Assembly: GCF_001636845.1 (NCBI RefSeq)
Contig: NZ_LITT01000023.1
Span: 1 to 64,000, forward strand
Direction: 5' to 3'
DNA: 64,000 nt
From: Clostridium ljungdahlii
GTDB lineage: Bacteria > Bacillota > Clostridia > Clostridiales > Clostridiaceae
Each line of letters opens with the position of its first letter. Position 1 is the first letter of the stretch. The translations under genes and the position numbers were made by a program. The notes beneath the pieces are model-generated. The model searched no databases. It saw only the letters and a list, made by a program, of their open reading frames with translations, and was not told the origin of the DNA. Below are positions 46,464 to 55,048 of this stretch, piece by piece.

Positions 46464-47582
46464 TTACATATCTAAAATTTTTTTATAAACTTCAATAGTT
46501 TTTTCAGAAGATTTTTCCCAAGAGTATTTCGAAGATTGCTTTAAGGCTTTTATACTCAGCTCATTTCTTATATTTTCATCATTAAGTAATGCTTCCATGG
46601 AATACATAAGGCTTTTTAAGTCAAATGGATCTATAAGTATACCACCATCTTCTACTATTTCAGGAATAGATGAAATACGTGAGGTTATTACAGGGGTACC
46701 ACAGCTCATTGCTTCTAGAGGAGGTAGTCCAAAACCTTCATATAAAGATGGATATATAAATACATCACAGGCATTATAAAAAATAGGAAGCATATTTTCT
46801 TCTACAAATCCTGTAAACTTAATGTTATTATCTATATTCAAATCTGTACTCAAGTTTCTCAATTTATATAATTCATCTTTACTGGAACCTATAATAACTA
46901 AATCATAATTCTTATCCAAGTTTTTATGAATTTTAGAAAAGGCAGTAATTAGTGAAGATACGTTTTTTCTAGAGCTAAAACCACCTATATAGAGAATAAA
47001 AGAATTTTTTATGTTATATTTATCTTTTATGTTGTATTGGCATTTATCTTTTTCTAAAGGTTTATATTTTTTATCTGCAGCTAAAGGAGTTACGAATATT
47101 TTATTTTCATCTATAGGAAAGAATTTCAGAATATCTTTTTTTGAACAATTGGATACAGTTATTATTCCATCTGCCAGTTCAACAATATTAGGAAGCTCTT
47201 TTAAAAATTTTGATAAATATCCTCTACCTACAGTCTCAGGAAGTATATATGGTATTAAATCGTGAATGGTAACTACCTTTTTGCAGGTTATATTTTTTGA
47301 TATGCCAATACCGTTTTGGGGAATGTGGTATATATCTACAGCTTCTTTTTTTAAATTTTCTGGAAAATAATATTCTTCAAAGAATCTATGGTGTTTTTTA
47401 GAGCTCATCAATATTTTAGTATTTTCATATAAAAATTTTTCGTAATTGCTCCCGGACCAGTATATATTATAAAAATTCTCTGTATGCTTTTTAAGCATAT
47501 ATTTTAGGATTTTAGCTGTATAAGTGCCTATACCGGTACCTTTATACCAATTGATTCCTCTTCCGTCAATGGCAATTTTCAT
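46464..47582 (-). CDS. Glycosyltransferase, GT4-type, spore-coat cluster
   Basis: A 372-residue GT-B glycosyltransferase. The N-terminal domain starts MKIAIDGRGINWYKGTGIGT, followed by DIYHIPQNGIGI, VTIHDLIPYILP and IGGFSSRKN. The nucleotide-sugar site is FIYPSLYEGFGLPPLEAMSC, containing the E-x7-E motif. It is similar to the CotSA-type enzymes of Bacillus. It is transcribed away from a CotS-type gene, and a paralogue sits at 50968. It probably builds a spore-coat or surface glycan. The donor sugar is unknown. GGAGGTATAAAATCA precedes the ATG. Confidence 0.9.
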   Translation of the reverse strand: MKIAIDGRGINWYKGTGIGTYTAKILKYMLKKHTENFYNIYWSGSNYEKFLYENTKILMSSKKHHRFFEEYYFPENLKKEAVDIYHIPQNGIGISKNITCKKVVTIHDLIPYILPETVGRGYLSKFLKELPNIVELADGIITVSNCSKKDILKFFPIDENKIFVTPLAADKKYKPLEKDKCQYNIKDKYNIKNSFILYIGGFSSRKNVSSLITAFSKIHKNLDKNYDLVIIGSSKDELYKLRNLSTDLNIDNNIKFTGFVEENMLPIFYNACDVFIYPSLYEGFGLPPLEAMSCGTPVITSRISSIPEIVEDGGILIDPFDLKSLMYSMEALLNDENIRNELSIKALKQSSKYSWEKSSEKTIEVYKKILDM

Positions 47583-47769
47583 TGATTTTATACCTCCACA
47601 GTCTAGTAATTCTAAAATAGTTAAAATGTTATATTATATAATATTAATACTAATATAAAAAGGTGAATACAAATTGCAGATGAATAATTAAGTGGCTATT
47701 TTAATTTAGCACACACGGATATCTTTATTCATATACTACATATATAGTAATTTTTGGAGGAAAAGGCTT

Positions 47770-48777
47770 TTGGATATATTAGAAGTAAAAAAATATGTTG
47801 AAGATGCTTATGATCTCCATATTGAATTTATAGAAAAAGTTAAAAGTATATATAAGGTTAATACAAAATACAATAAGTATTGCTTAAAGGTAATAAATTA
47901 CGATTTTGGACATTTCTTATTTATAATTTCTGCCATAAAGCATCTCCAAAATAAAAACTTTAAAAGCATACCTGAAATAATTAAAACTAAGCAGGGAAAA
48001 GATTATATAGAAATAGAAAGTGGTCATGCCTATTTATGTAAATGGGTTGACTCTAGACAGTGTAATTTTGAAAATCCGTTGGATGTTTTAGTTGCAACTT
48101 CTAAGTTAGCAGAACTTCATAAAAAAAGTTGTAATTTTAAGGTGCTAAAAAATATGAATCCTAGGATAGGATGGTTTAAGTGGATAGATACTTTTAAAAC
48201 TAGAGAAAGTGAAATAGTAGATTTTAAAAAAAGAATATTAAAAAAAGATCATAAGGAAGAATTTGACATATTGTATCTGAATTCTATGGAAAAGGAACTA
48301 AGTATTGCAGAAAAATCTATAGAAGATTTAAAAAAAACCAGGTATTTAGATGAAATGAAACAAGAAATCTTGAATAATGGGTTTTGTCATCATGATTATG
48401 CTAATCATAATATTTTAATAGATACTGAAGGAGAAATAAATATTATAGATTTTGATTACTGTATATTAGATACCCATCTTCATGATTTGGCTAGTTTGCT
48501 TATAAGAAGGATGAAAAACGGCAAATGGGATATGAATAATGCGTCTTTTATAATTGATGCGTATAATGCTATAAATGTTGTAAAAACAGAGGATATACCT
48601 ATTATGTCAGCTTTTATGGAGTTTCCTCAAGGGTATTGGCAGCTCGGAATACAGTATTATTGGGAAAAACAGCCTTGGGGAGATGAGGCGTTTATAAAAA
48701 AGTTAAAGAGAATTTTAGGTGACACAAGAGAAAGACTGGGATTCATAGATGAGTTTAAGAAGAGCAAATATAATTAA
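47770..48777 (+). CDS. CotS family spore-coat protein (kinase fold), copy 1
   Basis: 335 residues with an aminoglycoside-phosphotransferase-like fold. The catalytic loop is GFCHHDYANHNILID near residue 214 and the metal site is NIIDFDYC near 230, so the key Asp and Asn residues are present. The N-lobe Lys may be in KYCLKVINY. CotS proteins localise to the spore coat. Whether they phosphorylate a target is unknown. TTG is the start, behind TTGGAGG. The protein is followed by a small basic protein, a degenerate relative and a second CotS, all on the same strand. Confidence 0.9.
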   Translation: MDILEVKKYVEDAYDLHIEFIEKVKSIYKVNTKYNKYCLKVINYDFGHFLFIISAIKHLQNKNFKSIPEIIKTKQGKDYIEIESGHAYLCKWVDSRQCNFENPLDVLVATSKLAELHKKSCNFKVLKNMNPRIGWFKWIDTFKTRESEIVDFKKRILKKDHKEEFDILYLNSMEKELSIAEKSIEDLKKTRYLDEMKQEILNNGFCHHDYANHNILIDTEGEINIIDFDYCILDTHLHDLASLLIRRMKNGKWDMNNASFIIDAYNAINVVKTEDIPIMSAFMEFPQGYWQLGIQYYWEKQPWGDEAFIKKLKRILGDTRERLGFIDEFKKSKYN

Positions 48778-48800
48778 GATTTTAAAAGGAGGAACATCTA

Positions 48801-49010
48801 ATGTCACATAAGAAGTCTCATAAGAAGTTTTATAATAAAAATATAGATGAATTCGAAAATAAGGATTTAGGATATTATGAAAGTAAAGTGGATAGTTTAA
48901 AGAAGACTGTAAAGCAGCTAGAAAAAATGAACAAAAGAAAAAAGGAAGTTATGAAATTAGAAAAAAAGAGGAAAAAGATGTTAAAGGAAATGAAAAAAAT
49001 GCATAGATAG
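48801..49010 (+). CDS. Small Lys-rich protein in spore-coat cluster
   Basis: Sixty-nine residues, with about a third Lys. It starts MSHKKSHKKFYNKN and continues as a charged helix (LKKTVKQLEKMNKRKKEVM, LEKKRKKMLKEMKKM). A coiled coil or nucleic-acid or polyanion binding is plausible. AAAGGAGGAACATCTA precedes the ATG, 23 bases after the first CotS gene. No family is recognised. By position it is probably a coat or spore protein. Confidence 0.7.
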   Translation: MSHKKSHKKFYNKNIDEFENKDLGYYESKVDSLKKTVKQLEKMNKRKKEVMKLEKKRKKMLKEMKKMHR

Positions 49011-49047
49011 GGCAGTCTCACAGGCAAAACAAAGAGGTGGTTTGAAA

Positions 49048-49815
49048 GTGTACTTTGAGGATGTTGAATCATGCTTTGTTAATTATTTAGAATCGAAAAA
49101 AATATTTAAAGTAAAAGAATTTGATAATACAATAAAGTACAAGAATATATCTTTAGATAACATAAAAGAACAACTGTTTATAATTAGTGAATTTCATAGA
49201 AGAACTTTAAAATACAGTGGTATTATGAATAAACGACTATATAACAATATAGGAAAAGAAGTAGAACAGTACAAGGTTTATACGAAGAAATTGAAAAAAT
49301 ATTTAGATAGAGTAGGGAAGTTACAAAACAAGACTATATTTCAGGAAAAACTAAATCAAATAGGAAAAAAGTATTTAATAAGAGCAGAAAGCTGTATGCA
49401 TAACCTGGATAAGAACGGTTATACGGATTTAATAATTAGAAGCATGAAAAGGGTGGAAATGTGCCTCACAAACACATATTTTAACAATCTCAGAAAAAAA
49501 AGGAATATAGAGGTTATAGATATAGAAGGATGCTGTTATAACATGGTAGAGATGGATGCAGTATATTTTTTAAACAGAATAAAAAGGAAAGGTATAAATG
49601 CAGATTTTTATGAAATTATAATGGAATTTTGTAAGTACGAACATTTAAAAAGTAGTAGTGTGCAGTTTATTTTGTCAATGATTTCTTATCCTAATGAGGT
49701 TATGAAATGCTGCAGCAAATATATATATGGTACAAAAAATTGGACAGAAGAAGAATATGTACTTAAACTAAATAAAGCCATGAGTGAAGATGGAGAGAGT
49801 CTAATTAAATTTTAG
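49048..49815 (+). CDS. Degenerate CotS-like protein (probable pseudokinase)
   Basis: About 255 residues. The C-terminal half aligns by eye with CotS neighbours: CLTNTYFNNL stands where they have CHHDxxxHNI, and VIDIEGCC stands where they have IIDFDYC. YFLNRIKRKG, ISYPNEV and EEYVLKLNKAM follow. The catalytic Asp is replaced by Asn and the HH pair is lost, so kinase activity is unlikely. The N-terminal half is helical and lacks the kinase N-lobe. The GTG at 49048 fits AGAGGTGG seven bases upstream. A TTG at 49042 is too close to it. Confidence 0.7.
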   Translation: MYFEDVESCFVNYLESKKIFKVKEFDNTIKYKNISLDNIKEQLFIISEFHRRTLKYSGIMNKRLYNNIGKEVEQYKVYTKKLKKYLDRVGKLQNKTIFQEKLNQIGKKYLIRAESCMHNLDKNGYTDLIIRSMKRVEMCLTNTYFNNLRKKRNIEVIDIEGCCYNMVEMDAVYFLNRIKRKGINADFYEIIMEFCKYEHLKSSSVQFILSMISYPNEVMKCCSKYIYGTKNWTEEEYVLKLNKAMSEDGESLIKF

Positions 49816-49835
49816 ATGGTAAGGGGGAGGCAGAA

Positions 49836-50858
49836 TTGGTAGACAGATATGGTGAAAAAAAATATTTAACCAAGTATGATTTGTGTACAAAGCTTTTTGA
49901 TAGATTTGATTTAAAAGTATATGATGTTGTACCGGTTAGAAGTGTATATATGATTTCTACAGACAAAGGAGAAAAAATTTTAAAAAAAGTAGATTATACT
50001 TTAGATGAGCTGAAGTTTATATATAATGTTTTAAATTATGTGAGAACAAAATTTCCTAGAATAATAAATTTTGTGAAGAATAAAGCAGGAGAAATATATA
50101 CTATTTGGGATGGAGATATGTACTGTATAATGGATACAGTAAATGGAACAGAATGTAACTTTAGCAATCCTATAGAGCTGAAAATTGCAGCAGAAGGCTT
50201 AGGCGAATTTCATCTTGCTTCTGAAGGATTTAAAACAGGTATATATAACAAGAGGAATAATGGAAAATTGATTGATACTTTTAAGAGAAGAATTCAAGAA
50301 ATGGATTTTTTTAGAAATATAGCAAATATTCATGAGAAAAAGACAGAGTTTGACGAAATATTTATAAAAAATTGGAATTACTATATAGAGGAAATAGAAA
50401 AGAGCATAATATTACTTCAACAATCTTATTATTATAAATTGTGTAGTGAAGAGGATAAAGTAGTAGTATGCCATCATGATTTAGCGTACCATAATATATT
50501 AATAAATGAAAATCAAGCGTATTTTATAGATTTTGATTATGCTATCATAGACCTTAAAATTCATGATCTTTGTAACTTTATAAACAAAGTTATTAAAAAT
50601 TTTGCCTTTGATATAGATAAAACTAATTCTATAATAAATAGTTATTGCAATAAAAATACTTTAAGTCGTAGGGAGCTTGAAGTATTATATGCTATGCTAG
50701 ATTTCCCGAATGATTTTTACACTATAGCAAGAGATTATTATAGTAAGCGTAAGGAGTGGGAAGAAGAAGTATTTTTAGATAGATTGAAGAGAAAAACTAG
50801 ATATAAAGAAGATAGAAAAGAATTTTTACAGGAATTTAGAGATAAAATCCTACATTAG
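49836..50858 (+). CDS. CotS family spore-coat protein (kinase fold), copy 2
   Basis: 340 residues with the same fold as the protein at 47770. VPVRSVYMISTDKGEKILKK forms the N-lobe with a candidate nucleotide-binding Lys. VVVCHHDLAYHNILIN near residue 211 is the catalytic loop, and YFIDFDYAI is the metal-binding motif. All key residues are kept. TTG is the start, behind AGGGGGAGG, 20 bases after the degenerate relative. This gene closes the plus-strand part of the cluster, at a bidirectional terminator. Confidence 0.88.
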   Translation: MVDRYGEKKYLTKYDLCTKLFDRFDLKVYDVVPVRSVYMISTDKGEKILKKVDYTLDELKFIYNVLNYVRTKFPRIINFVKNKAGEIYTIWDGDMYCIMDTVNGTECNFSNPIELKIAAEGLGEFHLASEGFKTGIYNKRNNGKLIDTFKRRIQEMDFFRNIANIHEKKTEFDEIFIKNWNYYIEEIEKSIILLQQSYYYKLCSEEDKVVVCHHDLAYHNILINENQAYFIDFDYAIIDLKIHDLCNFINKVIKNFAFDIDKTNSIINSYCNKNTLSRRELEVLYAMLDFPNDFYTIARDYYSKRKEWEEEVFLDRLKRKTRYKEDRKEFLQEFRDKILH

Positions 50859-50894
50859 GTGAATAATATATTTAGAAAAAAATAAATAAAGTAT

Positions 50895-50954
50895 GTAAGA
50901 AACCGCATATATCCTTAGAATCTACGTATTTCAAAGATATATGCGGTTTCTTAC
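50895..50954. terminator. Bidirectional terminator, 19-bp stem
   Basis: GTAAGAAACCGCATATATC at 50895-50913 and its exact reverse complement at 50936-50954 flank 22 bases. It lies between a plus-strand CotS gene and a minus-strand glycosyltransferase gene. Confidence 0.75.
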
Positions 50955-50967
50955 AATTTTGAATTGG

Positions 50968-52092
50968 TTATTTTCTTAGAATTCTGTTATATGCATCCAA
51001 GGTATTTTGGGTAGTTTTCCCCCAACTTAGTTCAGAAGCTCTTTTTATACCTGAGGATATTAATTTATTTCTAAGGTCATTATCTGAAAGCACGGTTAAC
51101 ATGGATTCATATAAATTAGTTTGGTCTGTAGGGTCTACGAGAAGAGCACCATTTTCAACTACTTCAGGAAGGGAAGTTGTATTTGATACTATTACAGGTA
51201 TTCCACAGGCCATAGCCTCTATTGGAGGAAGACCAAATCCTTCGTAAAAAGAAGGATATACAAATAATTCAGCCCCATTGTATATATATGGAAGATGATC
51301 CATAGATATAAAACCTGGGAATATAACTTTGTCCGATACATTTAATTCTTCAGCACGATTTTTATATATGCTGTAGGATATTCCTTTGTTACCGGCGATA
51401 ACCAAGTTTAAGGGACTTTTATATGAAGACACTAATTTACTGAAGCTTTCTATAAGCCCAAGTATATTTTTCCTTGGACTAAATCCACCTACGTATAGTA
51501 TATAATCTCCTCTTATAGAGTAATATCTTTTAGCAACATATTTGCTTATTCTTTTATCAAGAGGTTTATATATCTCTTCACTGGCTAGAGGGGTAACATA
51601 TATTTTGTCCTCTGGAAAATCAAAGGCCTTCATGATGTCTTTTTTAGAAAAATTTGAAACCGTAATAATCCCATCACATTGGGGGATTGCTTTAGGTATA
51701 TAATCTGAAAAAACCTTGAGATATCTATCACTTACGGTTGAAGGCATTCTATAGGGAATTACATCGTGAAGTGTTATCACAAATTTACAATTTTTATGAA
51801 TGGGAAGTCCAACTCCATTTTGAGGAACATGATACAATTGTATATTAGTATCTTTTATTGTATTCGGTACATTGACTTCTTGCCAAAAGTTGTGATTATT
51901 GTCTTGAGGGAGCGTGTCTAGTCTAAAATTTTTTTTAAAATTTATATTGTCTTTAAATCCCTCCGGCATGAAAAGTAAATAATTATTTATACTATCAATG
52001 TTATTTAAACAATTTAGTAGTTGGTAAGTATAAGTACCGATACCAGTACCTCTATACCATTTTGCGGCACGTCCATCAATGCCTATTTTCAT
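50968..52092 (-). CDS. Glycosyltransferase, GT4-type, spore-coat cluster (second)
   Basis: About 374 residues, a paralogue of the enzyme at 46464. It has MKIGIDGRAAKWYRGTGIGT, LYHVPQNGVGLP, VITLHDVIPYRMP, VGGFSPRKNI and FVYPSFYEGFGLPPIEAMAC with the E-x7-E motif. The ATG at 52092 (minus strand) is chosen because GAGAGGAATAACTTT precedes it. An in-frame ATG 11 codons earlier lacks an SD site. It is divergent from a third CotS gene, repeating the glycosyltransferase/CotS pairing of 46.4-48.8 kb. Confidence 0.9.
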   Translation of the reverse strand: MKIGIDGRAAKWYRGTGIGTYTYQLLNCLNNIDSINNYLLFMPEGFKDNINFKKNFRLDTLPQDNNHNFWQEVNVPNTIKDTNIQLYHVPQNGVGLPIHKNCKFVITLHDVIPYRMPSTVSDRYLKVFSDYIPKAIPQCDGIITVSNFSKKDIMKAFDFPEDKIYVTPLASEEIYKPLDKRISKYVAKRYYSIRGDYILYVGGFSPRKNILGLIESFSKLVSSYKSPLNLVIAGNKGISYSIYKNRAEELNVSDKVIFPGFISMDHLPYIYNGAELFVYPSFYEGFGLPPIEAMACGIPVIVSNTTSLPEVVENGALLVDPTDQTNLYESMLTVLSDNDLRNKLISSGIKRASELSWGKTTQNTLDAYNRILRK

Positions 52093-52205
52093 AAAGTTAT
52101 TCCTCTCTAAATTAGTATATTTCATTATATTAAAATAAAGCTGAAAATGTTAATATTCTTCTAAATTAATTTAGGACCTCATATAAATATATAGGGGTGA
52201 TTAAC

Positions 52206-53207
52206 ATGATGCGAGAATTTGAAATAGAAAGACAATTTGATGTAAAAATTGAAAATATAAAACCAAGCAAAGGAGTATATCTTCTAAAAACAGACCAAGG
52301 AATGAAGTGCTTAAAAAAGGTAAACTATGGGACTCAAAAACTTCTGTTTGTTTATGGAGCAAAGGAACATCTTATAAAAAATGGGTTCCCATATGTAGAT
52401 AAGTATTGCAATAATGTAGATGGAAATCCATATGCACTTGTAAATGAAGATATATATACTCTTTCCGAATGGATTAGCGGCAGGGAATGTGATTTTAAAA
52501 ATAGAGATGATGTCATAAATGCCTCTAAGTGCCTGGCAAATTTACATGCGGCTTCCAAAGGATATGAGCCGCCGGAAAACAGCAAGTTGAAGACAGATCT
52601 TGGTAGGTGGCATCACCTTATGGAAAAAAGAGTTAAAGCTCTTGATAAAATGAGAGATATGGGTAGAAAAAAAAGCAACAAGGGAGATTTTGACTTAAAT
52701 TATACTAAGGAAGTTCAGTTTTATAAAGATTTTGGAAGAAAGGCCATAGAGGTATTGAATGATTCTAGATATGATGAGTTATGTAATATTACAGAAAATG
52801 AAGAAAGTTTTTGTCATCACGATTTTACCTATCACAATATAGTAATTGACAATAATAATAAAGTAAATGTAATAGACTTCGACTATTGTAAAAGGGAAGT
52901 TAGAGCTTATGATATTTCATCTTTTATGGGTAAGGTTCTAAAAAGATCTAATTGGGATGTAGCTAATGCAGAGCTTATAATTAATTCATATAATGAAGTT
53001 AGCCCTATTAAAGAAGAAGAATACAGGGTAATATTTGCTTTTTTGCTATTTCCTCAACGATTTTGGAGATTGGCTAATAGATACTACTATAACGAAGTCA
53101 ATTGGCCTTTAAATACGTATAATAATAAACTTCAGGAATTAATTTCTGAGCAGGGTAAATATATTGATTTTATTGAGAAATTTAAAAAAATATATAACCA
53201 GAAGTAA
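52206..53207 (+). CDS. CotS family spore-coat protein (kinase fold), copy 3
   Basis: About 333 residues. KPSKGVYLLKTDQGMKCLKK forms the N-lobe, SFCHHDFTYHNIVIDN near residue 208 is the catalytic loop, and VNVIDFDYCK is the metal motif. The C-terminal helical region with FLLFPQRFWRLANRYYY matches its paralogues. The ATG at 52206 follows AGGGGTGA by five bases. A GTG at 52197 lies inside that SD site. A terminator follows, then yabG. Confidence 0.9.
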   Translation: MMREFEIERQFDVKIENIKPSKGVYLLKTDQGMKCLKKVNYGTQKLLFVYGAKEHLIKNGFPYVDKYCNNVDGNPYALVNEDIYTLSEWISGRECDFKNRDDVINASKCLANLHAASKGYEPPENSKLKTDLGRWHHLMEKRVKALDKMRDMGRKKSNKGDFDLNYTKEVQFYKDFGRKAIEVLNDSRYDELCNITENEESFCHHDFTYHNIVIDNNNKVNVIDFDYCKREVRAYDISSFMGKVLKRSNWDVANAELIINSYNEVSPIKEEEYRVIFAFLLFPQRFWRLANRYYYNEVNWPLNTYNNKLQELISEQGKYIDFIEKFKKIYNQK

Positions 53208-53224
53208 AATTATCAAAGAAGGTT

Positions 53225-53275
53225 AGGAGCTATACCTGGAATTTTAAATTAAATCCGGTATAGTCCTTATTTTTT
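53225..53275 (+). terminator. Terminator of the third CotS gene
   Basis: AGGAGCTATACCTGGA pairs, with mismatches, with TCCGGTATAGTCCT, followed by TATTTTTT. A TTG at 53274 in its T-run is in frame with yabG but cannot be the real start. Confidence 0.82.
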
Positions 53276-53339
53276 GCACTTAAAAGGCATTGTATTCATA
53301 ATATATACCATGACTTTTTATATGGGGATGTATGAAAAT

Positions 53340-54209
53340 ATGGAAATAGGAGATGTAGTGGTAAGGAAATCTTACGATAGAGATATAACTTTTAAAATAA
53401 TAGATGTGAGGGAAGAAGCAGAAGGAAAACTATATATTCTAAAGGGAATAAATTTGAGAATAATTGCAGATTCAGCTGAAGATGATTTAGAACCTGTATC
53501 TGAAGATTCTCTTACAGAAAGTGAAAAGATATTTAGTAGACAAGTTAATAGATCTATTAAAGATATTTTAGCAAGCAGGGGAGGATTCAGGCAAGAATAT
53601 AATATAACAAAATTTTTATCCCATAAATCAGGTAAAGAATTGACTTTTGGAAGACCAGGAAAGATACTTCATATAGATGGAGATTCGGAATATTTAGATG
53701 TATGTCTTAAAGTATATAAGCAGCTTTTATTAGATGTAGTTGGAAAAAATATACCGGAGAAAGATCAACCTAGTCAGGTAGTGGAGTTAGCAAAGGAAAT
53801 TAAGCCTGATATAGTTGTGATTACAGGACATGATGCTATAGTTAAAGGTACTAAGGACTATACAGATTTAAACAACTACAAAAATTCCAAGTATTTTGTA
53901 AAAACAGTATCTGAGCTCAGAAATTACAAATCTAACTATGATGATTTAGTAATATTTGCAGGGGCATGCCAGTCCTGCTACGAGAAAATTTTAGATTCAG
54001 GAGCCAATTTTGCAAGCTCACCTAGTAGAGTACTTATTCATTGTTTGGACCCAGTATTTTTGTGCGAAAAAATAGCGTATACCAATATAGAAAAAGTTGT
54101 ATCCATTCAAGAGGCATTAGAAAATACTATAACAAGAACTAATGGCATTGGAGGATTACAAACAAGAGGAAAGTATAGAGAAGGATTTCCAAAATCACTC
54201 TATGTATAA
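53340..54209 (+). CDS. yabG: Sporulation-specific protease YabG
   Basis: YabG processes spore-coat proteins (and pre-pro germination proteases in some clostridia). About 289 residues, with MEIGDVVVRKSYDRDITFKI at the start, LHIDGDSEYLDVCLKVYKQL in the middle, VITGHDA and FAGACQSCYEKI, which supply the candidate His and Cys of the active site, and SPSRVLIHCLDPV. The ATG at 53340 has GGGGA upstream. In-frame ATGs at 53322 and 53328 are possible. It lies just before veg, as in Bacillus subtilis. Confidence 0.93.
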   Translation: MEIGDVVVRKSYDRDITFKIIDVREEAEGKLYILKGINLRIIADSAEDDLEPVSEDSLTESEKIFSRQVNRSIKDILASRGGFRQEYNITKFLSHKSGKELTFGRPGKILHIDGDSEYLDVCLKVYKQLLLDVVGKNIPEKDQPSQVVELAKEIKPDIVVITGHDAIVKGTKDYTDLNNYKNSKYFVKTVSELRNYKSNYDDLVIFAGACQSCYEKILDSGANFASSPSRVLIHCLDPVFLCEKIAYTNIEKVVSIQEALENTITRTNGIGGLQTRGKYREGFPKSLYV

Positions 54210-54317
54210 AAATCATAAAAATAGTAAATATTATTGTATATATGAGTGACTTAAAGAAATAGCAATGTAAAATGCTATAAATAGAACTATCCTGGTCCTG
54301 TTTACAAAAAATTAATA

Positions 54318-54387
54318 TTGACAAAGCGATTTATTAACTGATATACTAAAAAGTTTAATTGACATAATAGCGTATAGGGAGTATAAT
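54318..54387 (+). promoter_or_regulatory. Two tandem consensus promoters of veg
   Basis: Promoter 1 is TTGACA (54318-54323), 18 bases, TATACT (54342-54347). Promoter 2 is TTGACA (54359-54364), 17 bases, TATAAT (54382-54387), with both hexamers perfect. Strong veg expression is expected. Confidence 0.85.
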
Positions 54388-54414
54388 ATAAAATGTTGAA
54401 AGAGGGTGTTTGGA

Positions 54415-54654
54415 ATGATGGAAGGATCTAATGTATTAGCTTCTATAAGAAAAAATATTGAAAATCATGTGGGAGATAAGGTAACTCTAAAAGCAAATGG
54501 AGGTAGGAGAAAAGTTTTTGTTAATAAGGGAACGATAGAAAAAGCTTATCCTAGTATATTTGTGATTAGATTAGAAAGTGACACCCAAAGGAAAGTGACA
54601 TATAGCTATTCAGATGTTTTAACTAAGACAGTTCAGTTAGTTTTCCCAGTATAA
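54415..54654 (+). CDS. veg: Veg family protein
   Basis: A small beta-rich protein of about 79 residues in the Veg (DUF1021) family. It has VLASIRKNIENHVGDKVTLK, NGGRRKVFVNKGTIEKAYPS, and FVIRLESDTQRKVTYSY. Veg is abundant in vegetative cells and has been linked to biofilm regulation and spore outgrowth in Bacillus. Its biochemical role is unclear. ATG at 54415 or 54418 fits AGAGGG at 54401. The frame also opens at a GTG (54406) inside the SD site. Its position after yabG is conserved. Confidence 0.93.
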   Translation: MMEGSNVLASIRKNIENHVGDKVTLKANGGRRKVFVNKGTIEKAYPSIFVIRLESDTQRKVTYSYSDVLTKTVQLVFPV

Positions 54655-55048
54655 AACGGCGTAAATTGGTATTAAATAACCGATTTATTTTTGCAATATT
54701 AATCAAATCAAATTACAGGAACCACTGCCTTTGCTCTTTTCTAAGTGGTAATTAGTAGAATTAAGGATAGTATATAGAATAATAATTTTAAATAATTATC
54801 ATTCTATATACTATTTTTAATTCTATAGGGTAAGAAGAAAGATGGCTAATTCCATCTTTCAACTATGGTATAAAAGGGTATTGAGAATTTATGAGAGGTT
54901 ATATGGTTAACAACCAATTTAATATTACGTCAAAATTCTTTAAATGTCAATATTAATAGACAGCATAAAAATCTTTACAATAGTAGCATATTTTTTATCT
55001 CAAATTTATATAAATAAATAGTAGGTTTTTATGGAGGAGGTAATAAAT
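54655..55048. other. Intergenic region after veg with two hairpins
   Basis: About 390 bases with no convincing gene. There is a long imperfect inverted repeat at 54758-54823 (GAATTAAGGATAGTATATAG facing CTATATACTATTTTTAATTC), which may end the veg transcript. A smaller hairpin (AAAGATGG, CCATCTTT) lies near 54838. In Bacillus this position holds sspF. No small acid-soluble protein gene was seen here. Confidence 0.5.
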
